DNA from: Istiophorus platypterus
Taxonomy: Eukaryota > Chordata > Actinopteri > Istiophoriformes > Istiophoridae
Assembly (NCBI GenBank): GCA_016859345.1
Contig: CM029112.1
Coordinates: 10,982,089-11,046,088, forward strand
Direction: 5' to 3'
Length of the DNA: 64,000 nucleotides
The first letter of the stretch is position 1; the number at the start of each line of letters is the position of its first letter. The notes below the pieces were generated by a model, which saw only the letters and a list, made by a program, of their open reading frames with translations, was not told the DNA's origin and made no database searches. Positions 1 through 13,400 of the stretch are shown piece after piece. Position numbers and translations under genes: made by a program.

Positions 1-1310
1 AGCGAGAGGAAGAGAGGGGCAATGAATGATGCTTTGTTATTGTAGCAGTGAATAGCAATTTGTCTAAATAAAGGGCAGTTTGTTTGCTCACATCAACATC
101 CGTTCATACACGTCATTAAATGAGTACAGTAGATTCCTGAGCTGACCTGTAACACGCAGAACAATGCGTACCTGTGTGGATTCACTCACACATGTGATTT
201 GTTTGTGTGTATGGTAGAGTAGAGAGTATGATAATATCACGGCACAGCCTTTTTGCTCTTCTATGTTCGCTTCAAGGTAGAAATAAAAAATTATTAAACG
301 ACAGTCTTATGCATTTGCCATGGCTGTCTAGACATTTAACACGGTGAAGGGGGAAAAAAAACATCTCGAAAGTAAACATTTGGCTTGGATTCAGAGACTC
401 GTCAAGTAATAGCACTCAAGTTTTACTACAAATCCAAATACATGGGTTTAGGTGTGCCAAGGATGTGTAGCCAGCACTTAGGAAAAAGCCACGTGGAACA
501 CACACACTTAGGTTGTCAGGTTGTGCTATAATTGAAGGCAATGAGTGCAAGCTTTGATGTTGAAACTCCAGGATTAAGTCAGAAACACAGCCAGTGTGTA
601 TGTTGATATTGAATCATTGCTTGCGAGGTAAATAATTTACAGCAGGCAAGCAAACACACCTTGCACAAAATCCTCTAACCTGAGGAATGTGTGCATGTGT
701 TACGACCAGAACTCAACCCCAGGAGAAGAGCCCTGCACCACCACCACCCTCTCCTCCTCTCTGTTTTCATTGAGTAGGACTGGGCTGCTCTGAGACAGAG
801 AGGCGGAGGAGTTGTAAGGCAATTAGTGAGAGTAGCGGTGTGCGTCCAGAGGCCTGAGGCTACAGTTTTGTCCCGTGTGTGTGTGTGCGTGTGTCTTTAC
901 AAGTCCACACAGTCACTGTCACAGCTCATTGACAACTAGCACAACACAAGAATGAGGCAGGACAGGGGAAAAAGGGTAGGAAAGGTGTGTTTAAAGAGAG
1001 AATTAATCAGAGCGACGGTTTTCAACAGTTATGCAATAACCAGACCTTAGCACATACAGGCTGGCTATTGCCAGTGGCTATTGCCAGCCACAACAGCATA
1101 TGGCTGGTTTTGCTTTCACCTCGTGAGTCTATGTGTGTGTCATCATGGTAATATGTGGTCCTGGGGATACCTAGTGTAGCAGGAACCACCACTGATGTGG
1201 ACAGACATTGTCACTGTGATAGTGTCACTACCGTGCAAGATACAGTCAGGAAACCGTACAGGTGTGTAGTTGGGATCAAAATGAAGGCCAGATTTGAAGA
1301 CAGTTGTGGT

Positions 1311-1363
1311 CTGACCTATGAGTACTGAGTACTTATCATGAGTACTCAGTGCTCAGCGGTCAG
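1311..1363. repeat. 53-nt interrupted hairpin
   Basis: A six-base outer stem (CTGACC at 1311-1316 with GGTCAG at 1358-1363) surrounds an inner stem of about 15 base pairs (1319-1333 with 1341-1355, one G-T mismatch) and a 7-nt loop. No gene is attached to it. Confidence 0.6.
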
Positions 1364-1925
1364 AATGTCAACATGTTCAGGCTGAAGCGCGTCGCGGCTG
1401 GTGTGATCCCATCGCAAATATTCACAATTTTTGTTATTCAAATCTATTTGAATGTCGTTTCATTCCATAAAAAGACCAAAACCAACAACTGATTTTCCTA
1501 CTCTGTACGCATCTCTCAGCCTCAAGCCCCTTGGTTCATACTGAAGATATAAATTGTTGAAAACAGGTTATGAATATAGATAGTTTCACTTTTAAAGAAC
1601 TGAGCACTTTTTAGCAGCCAAATTACATAAAAAGAGTACTTAGTATTGATGGCGACAGGACAGTTTCTGTGGGAATGACTCAAAATAAACTACTGCCCCT
1701 ATTTGTGGTAATGAAGGAACATGGCACTCTGGGCAACAGTGTGACTCACGGATGTGTTTTTTAAATAGTCTTGTAGTACTGAAAAGTCTATATTCTACTC
1801 ACTTCTGCAACAGCAATAAATTCAGCAACCAGACTGGCATGGCTAAGTCTAAAGTTCCTCCATTCTCTCCTTTTCCTTTCCCCTCTGTCTGTAAGCCTGC
1901 ACAGCCTCACTGTATCTATTAAATG

Positions 1926-1928
<3 letters not shown>

Positions 1929-2012
<84 letters not shown>

Positions 2013-2019
2013 TGTGTGT
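1929..2019. repeat. (TG)n microsatellite
   Basis: An uninterrupted TG run covers 1929-2009, followed by a short imperfect extension. The valine/cysteine and histidine/threonine frames that cross it are translation artefacts. Confidence 0.98.
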
Positions 2020-5000
2020 TAAGAGAGCTGCTCTTGTTCTCCTGCCAGTACTTGTTAAGAGGCTCAGGGCTGTGTGAAAGGACCGAAAGGAACCTATTGA
2101 GGAAGTAGGGTGTTACAGTTAACACAGTGAGGACCGCCCACAGCGTGCGGCTGGGTTTATGGACGCAAGTATGCAAAGGAGTCTATTACTCTGTCACGTG
2201 TCAAAAATATATTTTTTCATATTTAATCTGTTACTCTAAGCGACAGACAGTTTTTGTGTATTATGACTATTATTCCTGATGTTCGTATTATGATAACTGA
2301 CCACATCTTATTCATAATAACACAGATTACAAATAAAACTGATTTTGTTTAATGCTCCACTCACCCAGTAAAGATGCTTCCTCCTCTATTCCCGCTCCAC
2401 TTTTCTTGGTTTCAGGTCTTCCTTCCCTGGACATAACACAACAGTTTTACCTGTAAGCAAAACATGTAGCAATAACCCCCCCCCCCCAACCACCACCACC
2501 ACCACTTATTTGGAATCCATCCCGCCGCCATGCATCGTTAATGGCCCAAAAGCAAGACAGGAAGTTTTTCTCCTGTTAATTGGTTGAATTCCAGCTGCGT
2601 GCGAGAGCATGCTGAGCGCTGGTTGGCTGCACAAGAGAATGACAGAGCGGGAGAGGAAGAATGCAGGCTGACCACTCTCTCCACTCTGTCAGCTCCTTGT
2701 CCTGTGGTATCAGCCCATCAGCTGTGACCCGAATGTTTGTGTGTGTAGAGCACTGACTTAAGCATGACACTAGACAATCAGTTTCTGTTTAAACCCTTGT
2801 AAATTTTACTGTGTTTATAGCACAGTTTCTGTGTGGTATGATCAACCAGATTCCTCTGGTTTCACCCTCTTAAGCCGGTAAAGAATGAGGCATTGCCTCA
2901 GGAGGGTATCAAAGGTCACTAATGTAAAAGTAATATACACTGACATTTCCTTCAAAGACTAAATGTTGGCTACATATGATGGTTTCATTAATATTTCAGA
3001 GCAGGTATAAGGTTTACACTTCACTGATTTTCCTTTTGTTTTAAATTGTTTGTGTGCTTCACATTTTTCTTTTAATAGCAGGCTTTTTGTGGTTTCTCAT
3101 CTAATGGATTTAAGGCATGGTCATAAAAGTGTTTGGGAAATACCAAGCTAAGATGCTTACATTATTTTTCAGGTTTTCTCTCCTATTTGTACAGCAGACA
3201 CAAACTCTAAACTGTATACTTGTTTATACTGAATATCCCGCTCTCACTCTTCCAGTATGTTTCCACTAAGCGCTTGGTTTGAGCCATAATTCACTTACTT
3301 GTGCCATATTTTACTAACATACTTGTGCTCTGAGTCAAACAGTCTGTGGTGGAGGAAAACAGAACGAGGATTACTACTGCACCACGTGCTGTACCTGATT
3401 GTGTAACATGCGAAACCTCACCTTGCTTTGCCTATACCATCTCTGAATCGCCTTGCGGCACAGCCTCACTTCCACATTCAGAGGGCATTGTTTACGTCCG
3501 AAAATAACCTGTCACAGCCCAGGGCACGGTTTGGATCGTCAAGGCCTTTGCTGCACTCTGAAGCCATGTGTTTATTTGTCTGTGGGAGTGTCTTGTACTG
3601 CTGAACAGAGGTATATTTGCATATTTTTGTGCATGCTCAGTTTGTATTTTTGTGTCATTTGCATACCTGTCACTGGTCTATACAGGTAAAAGCGATGATG
3701 CATACATGCAAGGGTAGTTTTGGTGTAGCTGTTGTGTGTGGGGACTCTGATGCACTGATCTTGCCGTGGTCAGTTCCCCGATGTCACTGTGTCTCCCCTT
3801 CCAGACAATGTCTTGACTGCACTGCAAATGTTTTGGTTTCAAAGTGGAATGCAATGTTTAAAATAGATGCAAATCATCCTGACCACTAAGCTTTTCTAAT
3901 AACTGTAGTAGTTTTTCTAAAAGACAAAGCTGTTGACAACAATATTCCTGCTTTGGTATGCCTTTTAAAGCTCAGGCTGCCTCTTCCACATCTTTCAATG
4001 AGACATTTAGTCTTTAATTTGTGTCTGGGCACTGCCAGAACATTGGTAGTATCTCTTAACCTGCCAGCACCTCTTATTTTCTTTCTTTTTTACCATTATG
4101 GGTTTTCATTCATATTTATTCTCCTTTGAAGGAGTCTTTTTTTTTTTTTTATCTTTCTGACCACTATAATTTTATTTCCTTCTCTGTGTTCATCTGTCAA
4201 ACATAAATATCGCCTCACCCTTCTCTTCCTGTTTCTCCTTTTCTCTCTGTGTCCCTCCCTTTCTCTTTTCCCATCTGGTGTAATCTTTTTCGAGGCACAA
4301 ACAGAAGTCCGTTGTTAATGTTAGTCAGTTTGTTGTGACATCATCTGAAACTGCTAACAATTTGTCCCAATTATGGCTAAAACATCAGATCAAACCCTAA
4401 ACCTGCTGAAGACGGGTGGGATAAACTGAGATAAAGCCTTATGTGTCGCTCTAGGCGTGCTTCCTTGCTTGATATTTTATGTTACACTCCAATGCTTCTT
4501 GTATATTTGATAGGTATCATGACAAGCCGTGATTTGCAGCAAAATCACAACCGCTCACTTGTTGACGGGAACGTTGAGTGATTGAGATTTGGGCTGAGGC
4601 GTGTTGACATTTGGTTATACGCATGCAGGCATCTGCACGTATACATGCACGGATTTGCCTTCTCAGACTGCCCCTTGTGCTCTGACAGTGTGGGCAGCAG
4701 CCGATAACAACACTATCTAAGTCCCCCCAGCTGTGACGGAAATAGACATTGAGGAAAAGGGGACGAGAGAACAACAAAAGTCATCCCGCGGAATGAGCGA
4801 GAGCAGCCATGTGCGTACGTGTCGGCTTTATGCGCGACGTGCCCGCATGAGAGCGTGATCCAATGTCACCACTTTCTCTGATGAACAAGGCATCGGAAAC
4901 TTGAGGACCCGATGGGGAGTAGACCTACACTAACCCAAAGGTACACGCACTCTGCGTATACTCTGCTGTCTTATCATTCAATCCATATTTGGTAGAACAT

Positions 5001-5130
5001 TAAGCGTTAACATTCGTCTCAGTGGTTGTTTGATTTTCATTAGTCATTAATGACTACTGGTTAAATATTTGAACCTGTTCTCAAAGGAAGATCTGTCTTT
5101 CCTTCTGGTTTTGGTCAAACAGTACAGGTG

Positions 5131-5204
5131 TTTGTGTGTGTGTGTCTGTGTGCGCGCACACGTGCACACACGTGTGCGTGTGCATGTGTGTCTTTGTGTG
5201 CACC
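5131..5204. repeat. Alternating purine-pyrimidine (Z-DNA-prone) tract
   Basis: A GT run passes into a GCGCGC core and then CA/GT blocks. An exact 14-nt palindrome, GTGTGCGCGCACAC, lies at 5148-5161. Sequences of this composition can adopt Z-DNA under negative supercoiling; whether this one does is not shown. Confidence 0.5.
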
Positions 5205-6110
5205 CTTGCTTTGTTCTTGCCGAGTAAGATCTAGTTCAAGGCTCATTTCCTAAGTACAGTGCTGGCCAGAGGTAATTACAACTTTAGATTAAGAGCAGTT
5301 TCTCTTTTCTTATGGGCTCACTGAAATGCAGCAATTTGTGGTGGCTTTCTGGGATGAGCATCCTCCCTCTCATCCTCTCTCTCTCTCTCTCACATTCTCC
5401 ATCTGTCTCTCTCAGCGGATTCTTCACTGGAGTCAGTTTAGGAATTTGGGGGATTTTTGGCTTTTTGAAGATTTTCCAACCAGAGTGAGAGGGTCAAGAT
5501 AATATCAGAGTTTCATTTATTGTCAAGCTTGAGAGAGTAGTTTTTTTCATGCCATGTTTGATTTGAAGGGGTCATCTGCTTTAGAAGACACACAAACTGA
5601 TAAAATCTGACTACAGTGAGTGTTTGTGTGTATCCATATGTGGATGTGGACATGGAGGACAGCAGTTATTTGGGGTTTTGCGCTCAGGCTGGGGCACTCC
5701 GGAGCCCTCAGATCCCTTCACATGTGTGTGTATATTTTTGCAAGGTTTTGAAGTGGTTCTTCTGAACGCATCATTTGGCTGCATCGGAAAGCTCTTCTTC
5801 AATTTAGTTTGGCAGGCGTATGGGCTGGGGTTTGCCTCCGCATACCACTGGGTCAGCATTGATGTGTGAGGCCGAGGCCTTTGAAGCCAGGGGTTTTATT
5901 TAAGACAGCCTCGTCAACAGACCAGCTCCGGCTCATGGTTTTCAACCAGGGAACACCCCCGGCTGTGCAGCACCTGAGAAGGGGGCAACACTGAAGCCTT
6001 TAATTCTGACAGAGGAAGGATTTGTACATCTTGAATTCTCTCTCCCACTCACGCAGAGTGCTTGCTAATTGTGATGGGACCTGACTTTCACATGGCCTTG
6101 AGAAAAACAA

Positions 6111-6112
<2 letters not shown>

Positions 6113-6174
<62 letters not shown>
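6113..6174. repeat. (CA)n microsatellite
   Basis: Continuous AC dinucleotides over about 60 bases. Confidence 0.98.
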
Positions 6175-6179
<5 letters not shown>

Positions 6180-8899
6180 TTCACGCACTTATTCAAACTT
6201 TCTGCCCTGTCGACTCCCCTCTCCTGGCCGGCTGTGTGAGCGCCCCACTCTTGTCCTCCTGTTCTAGCTCCGCCCCCCCCATATTCCTCCCTTCCCCAGG
6301 CCTCCTCGCCTCAGCACCCGACTTTTAACCCTCTAATCCCTCTGATGCACAGGGTAGGATGCTTCATACGCTGGCCCTAGTCGGTGTAAAACTGAGCTCT
6401 GGTGGTATGAGGCACGATGTGAAAATCCTCTACCTTCTGCGAGTTAAGAAAAAAGAAAAGCGGCAACGATAAGCGTGGACTACCGTGTTGCGTTAATAAA
6501 CCATTTTACAGTGATAAACATCCAGCAGATCTTTCAGTCATGTCTCAACACAACAAAAGAAAGAACCCACATCAATCATAATCAACAGCGGATTTAGACA
6601 TCAGTGCTCTTTCCCTCTCAAGCTCTTTGGCACAGATAAGGAAATGCCAGCCTTGATTTTGTTAAAAAAACAAAGTAAAGCACAGGCTGACACAATGTCG
6701 GTAACCAGATCCTTGATGGGTAGCACGATTTCGACATCACTGTCACAGTAATGCGACAGCAGTTCTGTGCCTAGTTGTTTAAACTGGGATTTATGACAGG
6801 TTTCTCTTGCCTTTCCGTCCACTGACTGACAATTAAGGGCAAGACTTGTCCCACAGGGGAGCACTAATACACCAAGTGTGCACATGTGTATCACTTAATA
6901 ATCACACCCGCATGCACAGTTTCACATTTTATCATCCCCAGTGTTGTCATGCCTTTTTGCAGCAATCGTGATAAGCCGTGACTTAAATTTTACATCACTC
7001 GTAAGGAGATGCAGTAAGAATTTTGCCCTATTTCGATTTTTCCCTTCTTTCTGTCTCTCTCCTCCTTCCTCTCATTCAAACCATTCATCGCCCCAGACTC
7101 CTGTCACCCTCTCTCTTGGCAGTTAGAGGTGCGAGAGTGTCAACAAAGTGACTGTGCAAACACGACAGCTTGCCATGTACACAGCGAAAACAGTGGGGCA
7201 GAAAGAAGCGGGCTCCATATCCTTATTGTCGGGGTCCACATATAGAGAATAACTACACTTGCACACGTCTGCAGTCTTTACAGTGTCAGGCTGTGCCCAC
7301 AACTGCTCTCTTTTAGTGTAAGTGTTACAGTCTGTTCAACATAGTAGCCTGAAAGTTCTCCACATTAGTGAGGGATAATTGGCCTCCTGTGGCTGCTCTG
7401 CTGTGTCTGGTAGCATAATATAAACCAATTACAACCATTATATACTGTCAATGACACGGTAGCTTCTCCTGTGGCATAATGACAGTCTGTGAGGAAACAC
7501 CTGGTGAGGAAACAAGCAGTACACCAGTGTAGGGGTTAATAGTGGGGCTATTGGAGTAGTTTACATTGCCTGTTTTGCCCCCAGGAAAGATTAGGTGATT
7601 TTCCATGCCTGTTTATGGGGCCTTGTAAAAGATGCTAATCTGGCTGAAAGCTGGAAGGATTGTGGTCAGAAGACTGTTCTTTACATGAATTAAGCAACTC
7701 AGGCGAATGCGAATATATAGACTTTTTTAACCTGGTTATATTTTCATAAGCTATTTCGAGCTGGGTCCTGGCGCTACCGGGATTGATCCTGAGGAGTTTC
7801 CAAGGGTCTTTCACATAATAAATAATCATCAGATTTCACTGTTATTTCATTTACTGGTAACACTGTGAGATTATGTCTTAAACAAGGACTGTTGTGATCA
7901 CATTTCTGTGCAGATCCCCCCATTAACGGAGTATAAATACTTACATACTTGTAAGGTTAAAACTTAAAGTAAAAAACTTTTAATTAAGAGCTCATCCGGG
8001 ATGAAATACTTAAATGAGGCTCTTTCTTTAACGCTTTCTCTCAAAGAATCAAAGTTTATAATGGAATAATATTTGCATATTGTTTAGAAATATGAGGTGG
8101 TATTATCCTCCTCCTTGTCATTTTTACTTTGTGGAACAGAGACTGGTTTAAGCTCGTTGAGTCATGCCACTTTATTGGACGTTATTTTGTCGGTGGAGTC
8201 GGTCACTAAGAGATTTAATCTTTCAGGAATTTGACCCCCATCGCTTATTGGTCTACTGCACACGTGCTGAACGAAACCTATGTCTCTCTAATTTTCTGCG
8301 TGTACCTTTCCTCACATCTGACCCTCTGTTTCGCTCATCCGTCACTGCACTCCACCGCCCTCAGCTAAAAATCTAACAGTTGCTCAACTTCCAGACCTTG
8401 TCCACTTTTCAATCAAACTCAAATTTTTTAGTTATGATAATAATTAATAAAATGATGGAGTCACTCTATATAAGTGGCAGCTCTTGATGGAGATCTTTAA
8501 TATTGTCCTTTTTCACCAATCATGCTTGTGACCGAAACTGTATCACAAAGCTAAGCCCTCCTTCCACTTTATGGAATTGTGGATTATTTAGGATTATTTA
8601 ACGAATTCAAGATTTGTTTATGTTCTAAGCTATTTTCAAACCATATCAAGTCAGTGCATTACTGATAATCAGACTTGGCATCAGCGCTTGTCTTTGTCCA
8701 ACTTAGTCCTTATTCCCTCAGTAGTTTTTATTTTTACAGTGAAAAGCAGTGATGCACCAAAGCCAACAAAAATTTGTCTGAAAAATATAAAATAGCCCCC
8801 AGAAAAGGGGAGGTTGTGATCTACAGTAGTAATTTTGACCACTATAGCCCCCGACTTGTCTCCAGGTGTGATACGGCGGAAAAGTCCAGAGAATCTTGT

Positions 8900-10450
8900 T
8901 CTGACATCACGCTGCTAACACCAAAATGCATTAGGCTTTTCATTGCCTGACCCCTCAGAGCGTCCCGCGTGTTGAAACCGTGAAGCAACCACGCTCGTGT
9001 CCTATTGAACTTTCTGTTGTGGGATGTTCCCTCCCTGTGTGGGTCCAAAAACAGCTGTCCTTTGCGGTGAACTCGGCACGGTGCGGTCTAGACATTCGGC
9101 TCTGCCTCTGCATGCGGCGTCCTGCGGTCCAACACCAGGCCGCCTCATTACCGCCCCGGCGGCTCCGACGGCTCCTTCTGCTCCGCGCACACGCTCGCGT
9201 TTTTACGCATTCGCCCCAAATGGAGACGAACTCTGTTTTTTCCTTGTCAGTATCTGATGATTTGAGGCATAAGTGGCCAATAAAACCTGTTACATCCAAT
9301 GAGTCGGCGGAGCGTTCATGTGGATTTGCAGTTTAACTCATTGCAGCGGAGAACAACAGCTGTATTTTGAAGGGATGTTATATGCGTTTACAGAAAAATC
9401 AAAGCAAAACTATAGACGTCTTATCGAGACAGTAACACACTGTGCTTTAAAAGCACAAGAACTTTTCTTTCTACAATTTTACCAACGTACTGTTGAGCAG
9501 AACGGACGCACAGTGACTATATGCCGGATTATTCTAGTGAGTTATCGTTAAGGGAGTTGTCATACAGGACACATAATCGAAACTTTTATAAGCGACACCG
9601 GTCGTTGTTGTCTTATCTTTCTTTTCCAAAGAGACATAAACCTGACCAAGTGATCTTGAACTGATGAAAAAAAAAGAAGCGTTTTCAGATGTTCCTAGAG
9701 CAAATCACATGCAGCCTCACCGCATTTGTCAACATAACCCCCTTTACGCACTTCCTGAACCTGTTCCAAGTATTGGAACCCGAAAAGGAGCGAAACTTTT
9801 ACCCTTATTTATTTACATCAAAGCGGGGAAACTCTTACCCTGAACTTCGAAGAAGTGAGCTCTGGAGCTCAGTCGCGCTTGTGTCTTTATCCAAGCGGAG
9901 AAGTATAACTCCAGATCTTGTAGTTTTCCGAATACGCGCTCTCTTCAAAAAAAAAAAAAAAAACCAAACAAAACAAAAGTTTCTGTGTAGCCTGCCTATT
10001 AAACTCACACTGCCTTCATCGAATCGTCGGGAGAGGCACGGCAACCTCCACGTCAAGGAATGCGCTCAAGTGCTTTACTCCCCTGGACAAAAAGCGCTTT
10101 ATTGGTGAGCACGGAGGAGAGTTTAAGCGGAGGGATGGGAGGGGCGAGGCCGGGCGCACGGCGGCGCGGGGCGCACTCCTGCACGGACGCGGGAGCAGCA
10201 CGCACAGCTCACCTTGCAGGCTTGGCTGCGCGCCGACGCACGGGCATTCCTCCCTCGTCCCGACCCGCCGCATCTTAGCGCCTACCCGCACGACCTGTTT
10301 CAAGCAGGAGACGTTGCGGGTTTCGTTATTTGCTGTGCAGAGGGAGGTAGTTGCATATCATTTGGGTGACTGTCTCCTAATTACCTCCTCGCTCTGCTTT
10401 TTCGAGGCGTGCGTTTTACCCGGTTCCTCTGCAGAAAAAACGAGCAAGTG
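8900..10450. promoter_or_regulatory. CpG-rich island, candidate promoter
   Basis: CpG dinucleotides are dense in two patches, about 9,060-9,200 and 10,125-10,300, in an otherwise CpG-poor AT-rich region. The patches contain runs such as GGCGGCGCGGGGCGC. Overlapping open frames on both strands are a side effect of GC richness, and none resembles a known protein. A consensus splice donor on the - strand inside the island suggests it starts a - strand transcript. By synteny the best candidate is vasn (vasorin), which lies in a CORO7 intron on the opposite strand in mammals. An alternative is an internal CORO7 promoter or an enhancer. Confidence 0.4.
10213..10400 (-). other. Candidate non-coding first exon (possibly vasn)
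   Basis: Read on the - strand, CCTGCAAG|GTGAGC gives a near-perfect 5' splice site, with the last exon base at 10213. The right-hand end (transcription start) is a guess. Mammalian VASN has a non-coding first exon, a long intron and a single coding exon. A single coding exon of that kind would show as a reading frame of several hundred codons. None is present in the window, so it would have to lie to the left of base 1. Confidence 0.25.
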
Positions 10451-13400
10451 ACGAAGCTTCAGCGTTGTGTTTACGCCTGACGCCTATGCTGTAGGGCTCA
10501 TACTTGGACCAGCTCACGCCAGCTGGTGACTGACCCTACCCTTTTAAACGAAAATACATGATCCAGTAAAAATGTGAGAAATTAATATTTATAATAAATA
10601 GAAAAAAGATGCTAAGATGTTTGTTTTTTTGGAAATCAAAATCAGTCATTTTATGATTGAATCTTACCTGCTCACACGCTTAACCCATCCACTGAGGGAC
10701 TGTCAGGTGCCTCAACACTATACCTGCTGTGTACATTAGCACATATGGTTGCTTCATTCACAGAGCCATCTTTAAGCTGAATGCTGCCAAATGCCAGTGA
10801 CAAGCTACCCTTCAGCAGCTGGGAGGATATTTCACTGCCATTCCCAGCAAGGTACAGTAAGGTGATAGCCCTCAGGAACCGCGTCACCTCTGATGGGGAC
10901 GTCTGGCCACGTGTCGCCGAATCACCCAGAGCCCTGGAGCCTCTTGTGTGCAGCACTTTTTTTTTTATTTGCATTGGTTTGACCCACAAGTTCCTGCCGT
11001 GCATCTGTTTTCTCCACATGTTGACAAGTAATTTTGGAAGAGAATTGAAACCAGGCCAAATTTCTCCTTGTGGTGATGTCTTTCACCATCACGCTGAAGG
11101 CATAGTCACTCCAACAAGAAAATATATTCAACAAACAGACCTCTCTCCAGCCCCGAGGCCATTGCGCGTGTCTCCTGAAACCGCCCCCACTCTCCATATC
11201 CTCTGAACAAAGGACTCATTGGTTCCACTTGTCGAGCCACCTTTATGTATATTGTACAGTTTACTTTTTGATATCAGTCCTCACACAGTCTGTGGCTCAT
11301 GCCTTTCTCCTGCTTGCTCTCCTTCTGCTCCTGCTGTAAGAGTTATTACTCATGTAACACACACACACATATGCAGGGTACCATCTGCAAGGCATTAGAG
11401 TAAGTTGCAGGAATAGAGAAATGATTTCACGCATGCCCCACAAGGTCCAGATGTAGCTCCTCAGTCATAGCTGCAACTGCATTTTATGTGTTCAGGCAAA
11501 AAAAAAAAAAAAGAAGGGTTAAAAAATAAATCTTACCCTCTTGCACTTTATCACACATGTATGAGCCTCAAAATCAGTGCTCAGGCTCTCGTGTGTCTCT
11601 GATTCTACCCCTCATTCACTCACTATCTCACTCATTCTCTGCCTAAATATACATAAACTCCTGTTTCCAAGTTACAACACCGGTGCTGAGGTTATCCAGG
11701 TATGCTGAGGTCAAAATTATTTGTCTTAGTCATTCAGCTTGTGTGTGTTGGACGTCGAGGGGGACCAGCATCTCCAAGAGCTCAAATACTCAGACTCACC
11801 TCCAGACTGGTGACCGTCTGTTAATTGTTCTGCTGAAGCTTGTTTGCTCAAGTTTCACAGTCGACTGCTGAGCCAAACTTGTCAAATTCAGCATGAACTG
11901 AAAGTTGCCATAACTAGGTGTCACTTTAAAATAACTAAATAGTTAAGGAAACAGAGTGAAAGATACTATGTTGCCGTGACAGTGTGAATAATGCTGTGGC
12001 GACAGTGAGAACTTGTTTATAAAAAAATACAGTAGTGATTTATGCATTTTACAGATTATTTTCTTAAAACTCAAGAAATGATTTGATCAAATTTGGTTTT
12101 ATTTTTCACAACATCTGCAGCTCTTTTCCAGATTGAGTACATTTTAGACCAAACATCATCAGAAGTCTGGTAAACATTTTCTTCATTTTCACAGTTTATT
12201 ACTATTCAAATGTTGCATTATATGTGGCTTTAAAATGGGGGGAAAACACACTTCTTTTCCCAACTTACAGTATTTAAAGTAGTTTCTCAGGAGCATGTAT
12301 AATGAAACAACAACATGAAACAACAACCAGATGTGACAACAGAAGATATCATCTCATCTTGTCAACCGGATTTTTCAACAGATTTTGGAGAAAATGCGTG
12401 AAGTGTGCCGCTCATCATGTGTTTTAATGTGTATTGTGCACTGTTATCAAGTTTCTGCCTTGCTTGATGTTGTGTCCACTCTTTTCTGTGGATAAATGTC
12501 CACAACAAGGAACCCTTTGTATAGTCTCCTCCGCATATTTGTACATTAGAGATAGCCAGTGGTGTAAATCACAGGCGAGAGGCTGTAACAGCATTACAGC
12601 ATGTGCCGTCAGCATGTTGGGCCCCTAATAACTCTGGCTCACTAAAAGATGGCGAGGCGGCATACAGCCCGCTCCCCAACACTGCACAGGGAACCCAGTA
12701 AAACACTGGTTTGCGGCTGAGCCAAGAGCAGCCTGCTGACAGTTTAAAGCTCGAGGGCACTTGACACACAGCCCCATGCTGTCTTTTTGGGAGGTGACAG
12801 AAATGTCCTCTTCTTGCCACTTTCTGTCAGTTTTCCTACAAATACCTTCTCTACACTTTGACTTGTACTCTCACATTTTGTCTTCTTCTTTCCGATCTCA
12901 TTTCATTCACTCCTGCAAAGTTGTTACGTTTGTGTGCAAATTCATGCTGAAGTATTTCATCTGCCAGACTTTCACCACTTTTTCTTTCCCCACCGAAGGT
13001 TATGCCCTAATCCACGTGGTTAACTTTTTCTCACATTTGCTAATTAATTTAAGACTTAACTTGTTCTTTTCTTCCCTCAGTGAGATATTGTAACTTTTGT
13101 GGTTGTGCTCAACTTTCTCTAAAGTTTAGCATTGCCCAACATTTATGGACCTTGTCATCACTGTATATTTTACTCAACAGATGATTTATTGTATAGAAAC
13201 ATACCATTATGACGAACACAACGTGATAAAAAAAAAATAAAAAGGCAGAGTAGTAGCGTGATTATAAAAGTAAAATTATTCTGAAGATCCTTGTGTATTA
13301 GGTGGTAATCTCTCTCCACACAGGGATAGAAGCTTTTATATTTGTGGCTGACAAAATCAGTAATGGATTGCTTTTATCTCCCAGTCCACACAGTGCCAAA

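Larger units (their letters stand above)
1..8850. other. Non-coding stretch, probable CORO7 intron DNA
   Basis: No open frame here has a recognisable domain; the frames present are short and many run through CA/GT arrays. Visible contents are a long TG array near 1.93 kb, a CA array near 6.11 kb, an alternating purine-pyrimidine tract near 5.13 kb and a hairpin near 1.31 kb. If CORO7 keeps its usual structure, its first-propeller exons lie left of the window and this stretch is intronic. That is an inference from the missing N-terminal exons. Confidence 0.45.

Noticed and set aside
8980..9336. 118-codon + strand frame and overlapping - strand frames in the CpG island
   Set aside because: Stop codons are rare in GC-rich DNA; frames overlap on both strands and none resembles a protein family.
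10016..10303. 95-codon - strand frame starting near the candidate first exon
   Set aside because: It runs straight through the consensus donor at 10211-10212 and has no domain; better seen as non-coding exon plus intron.
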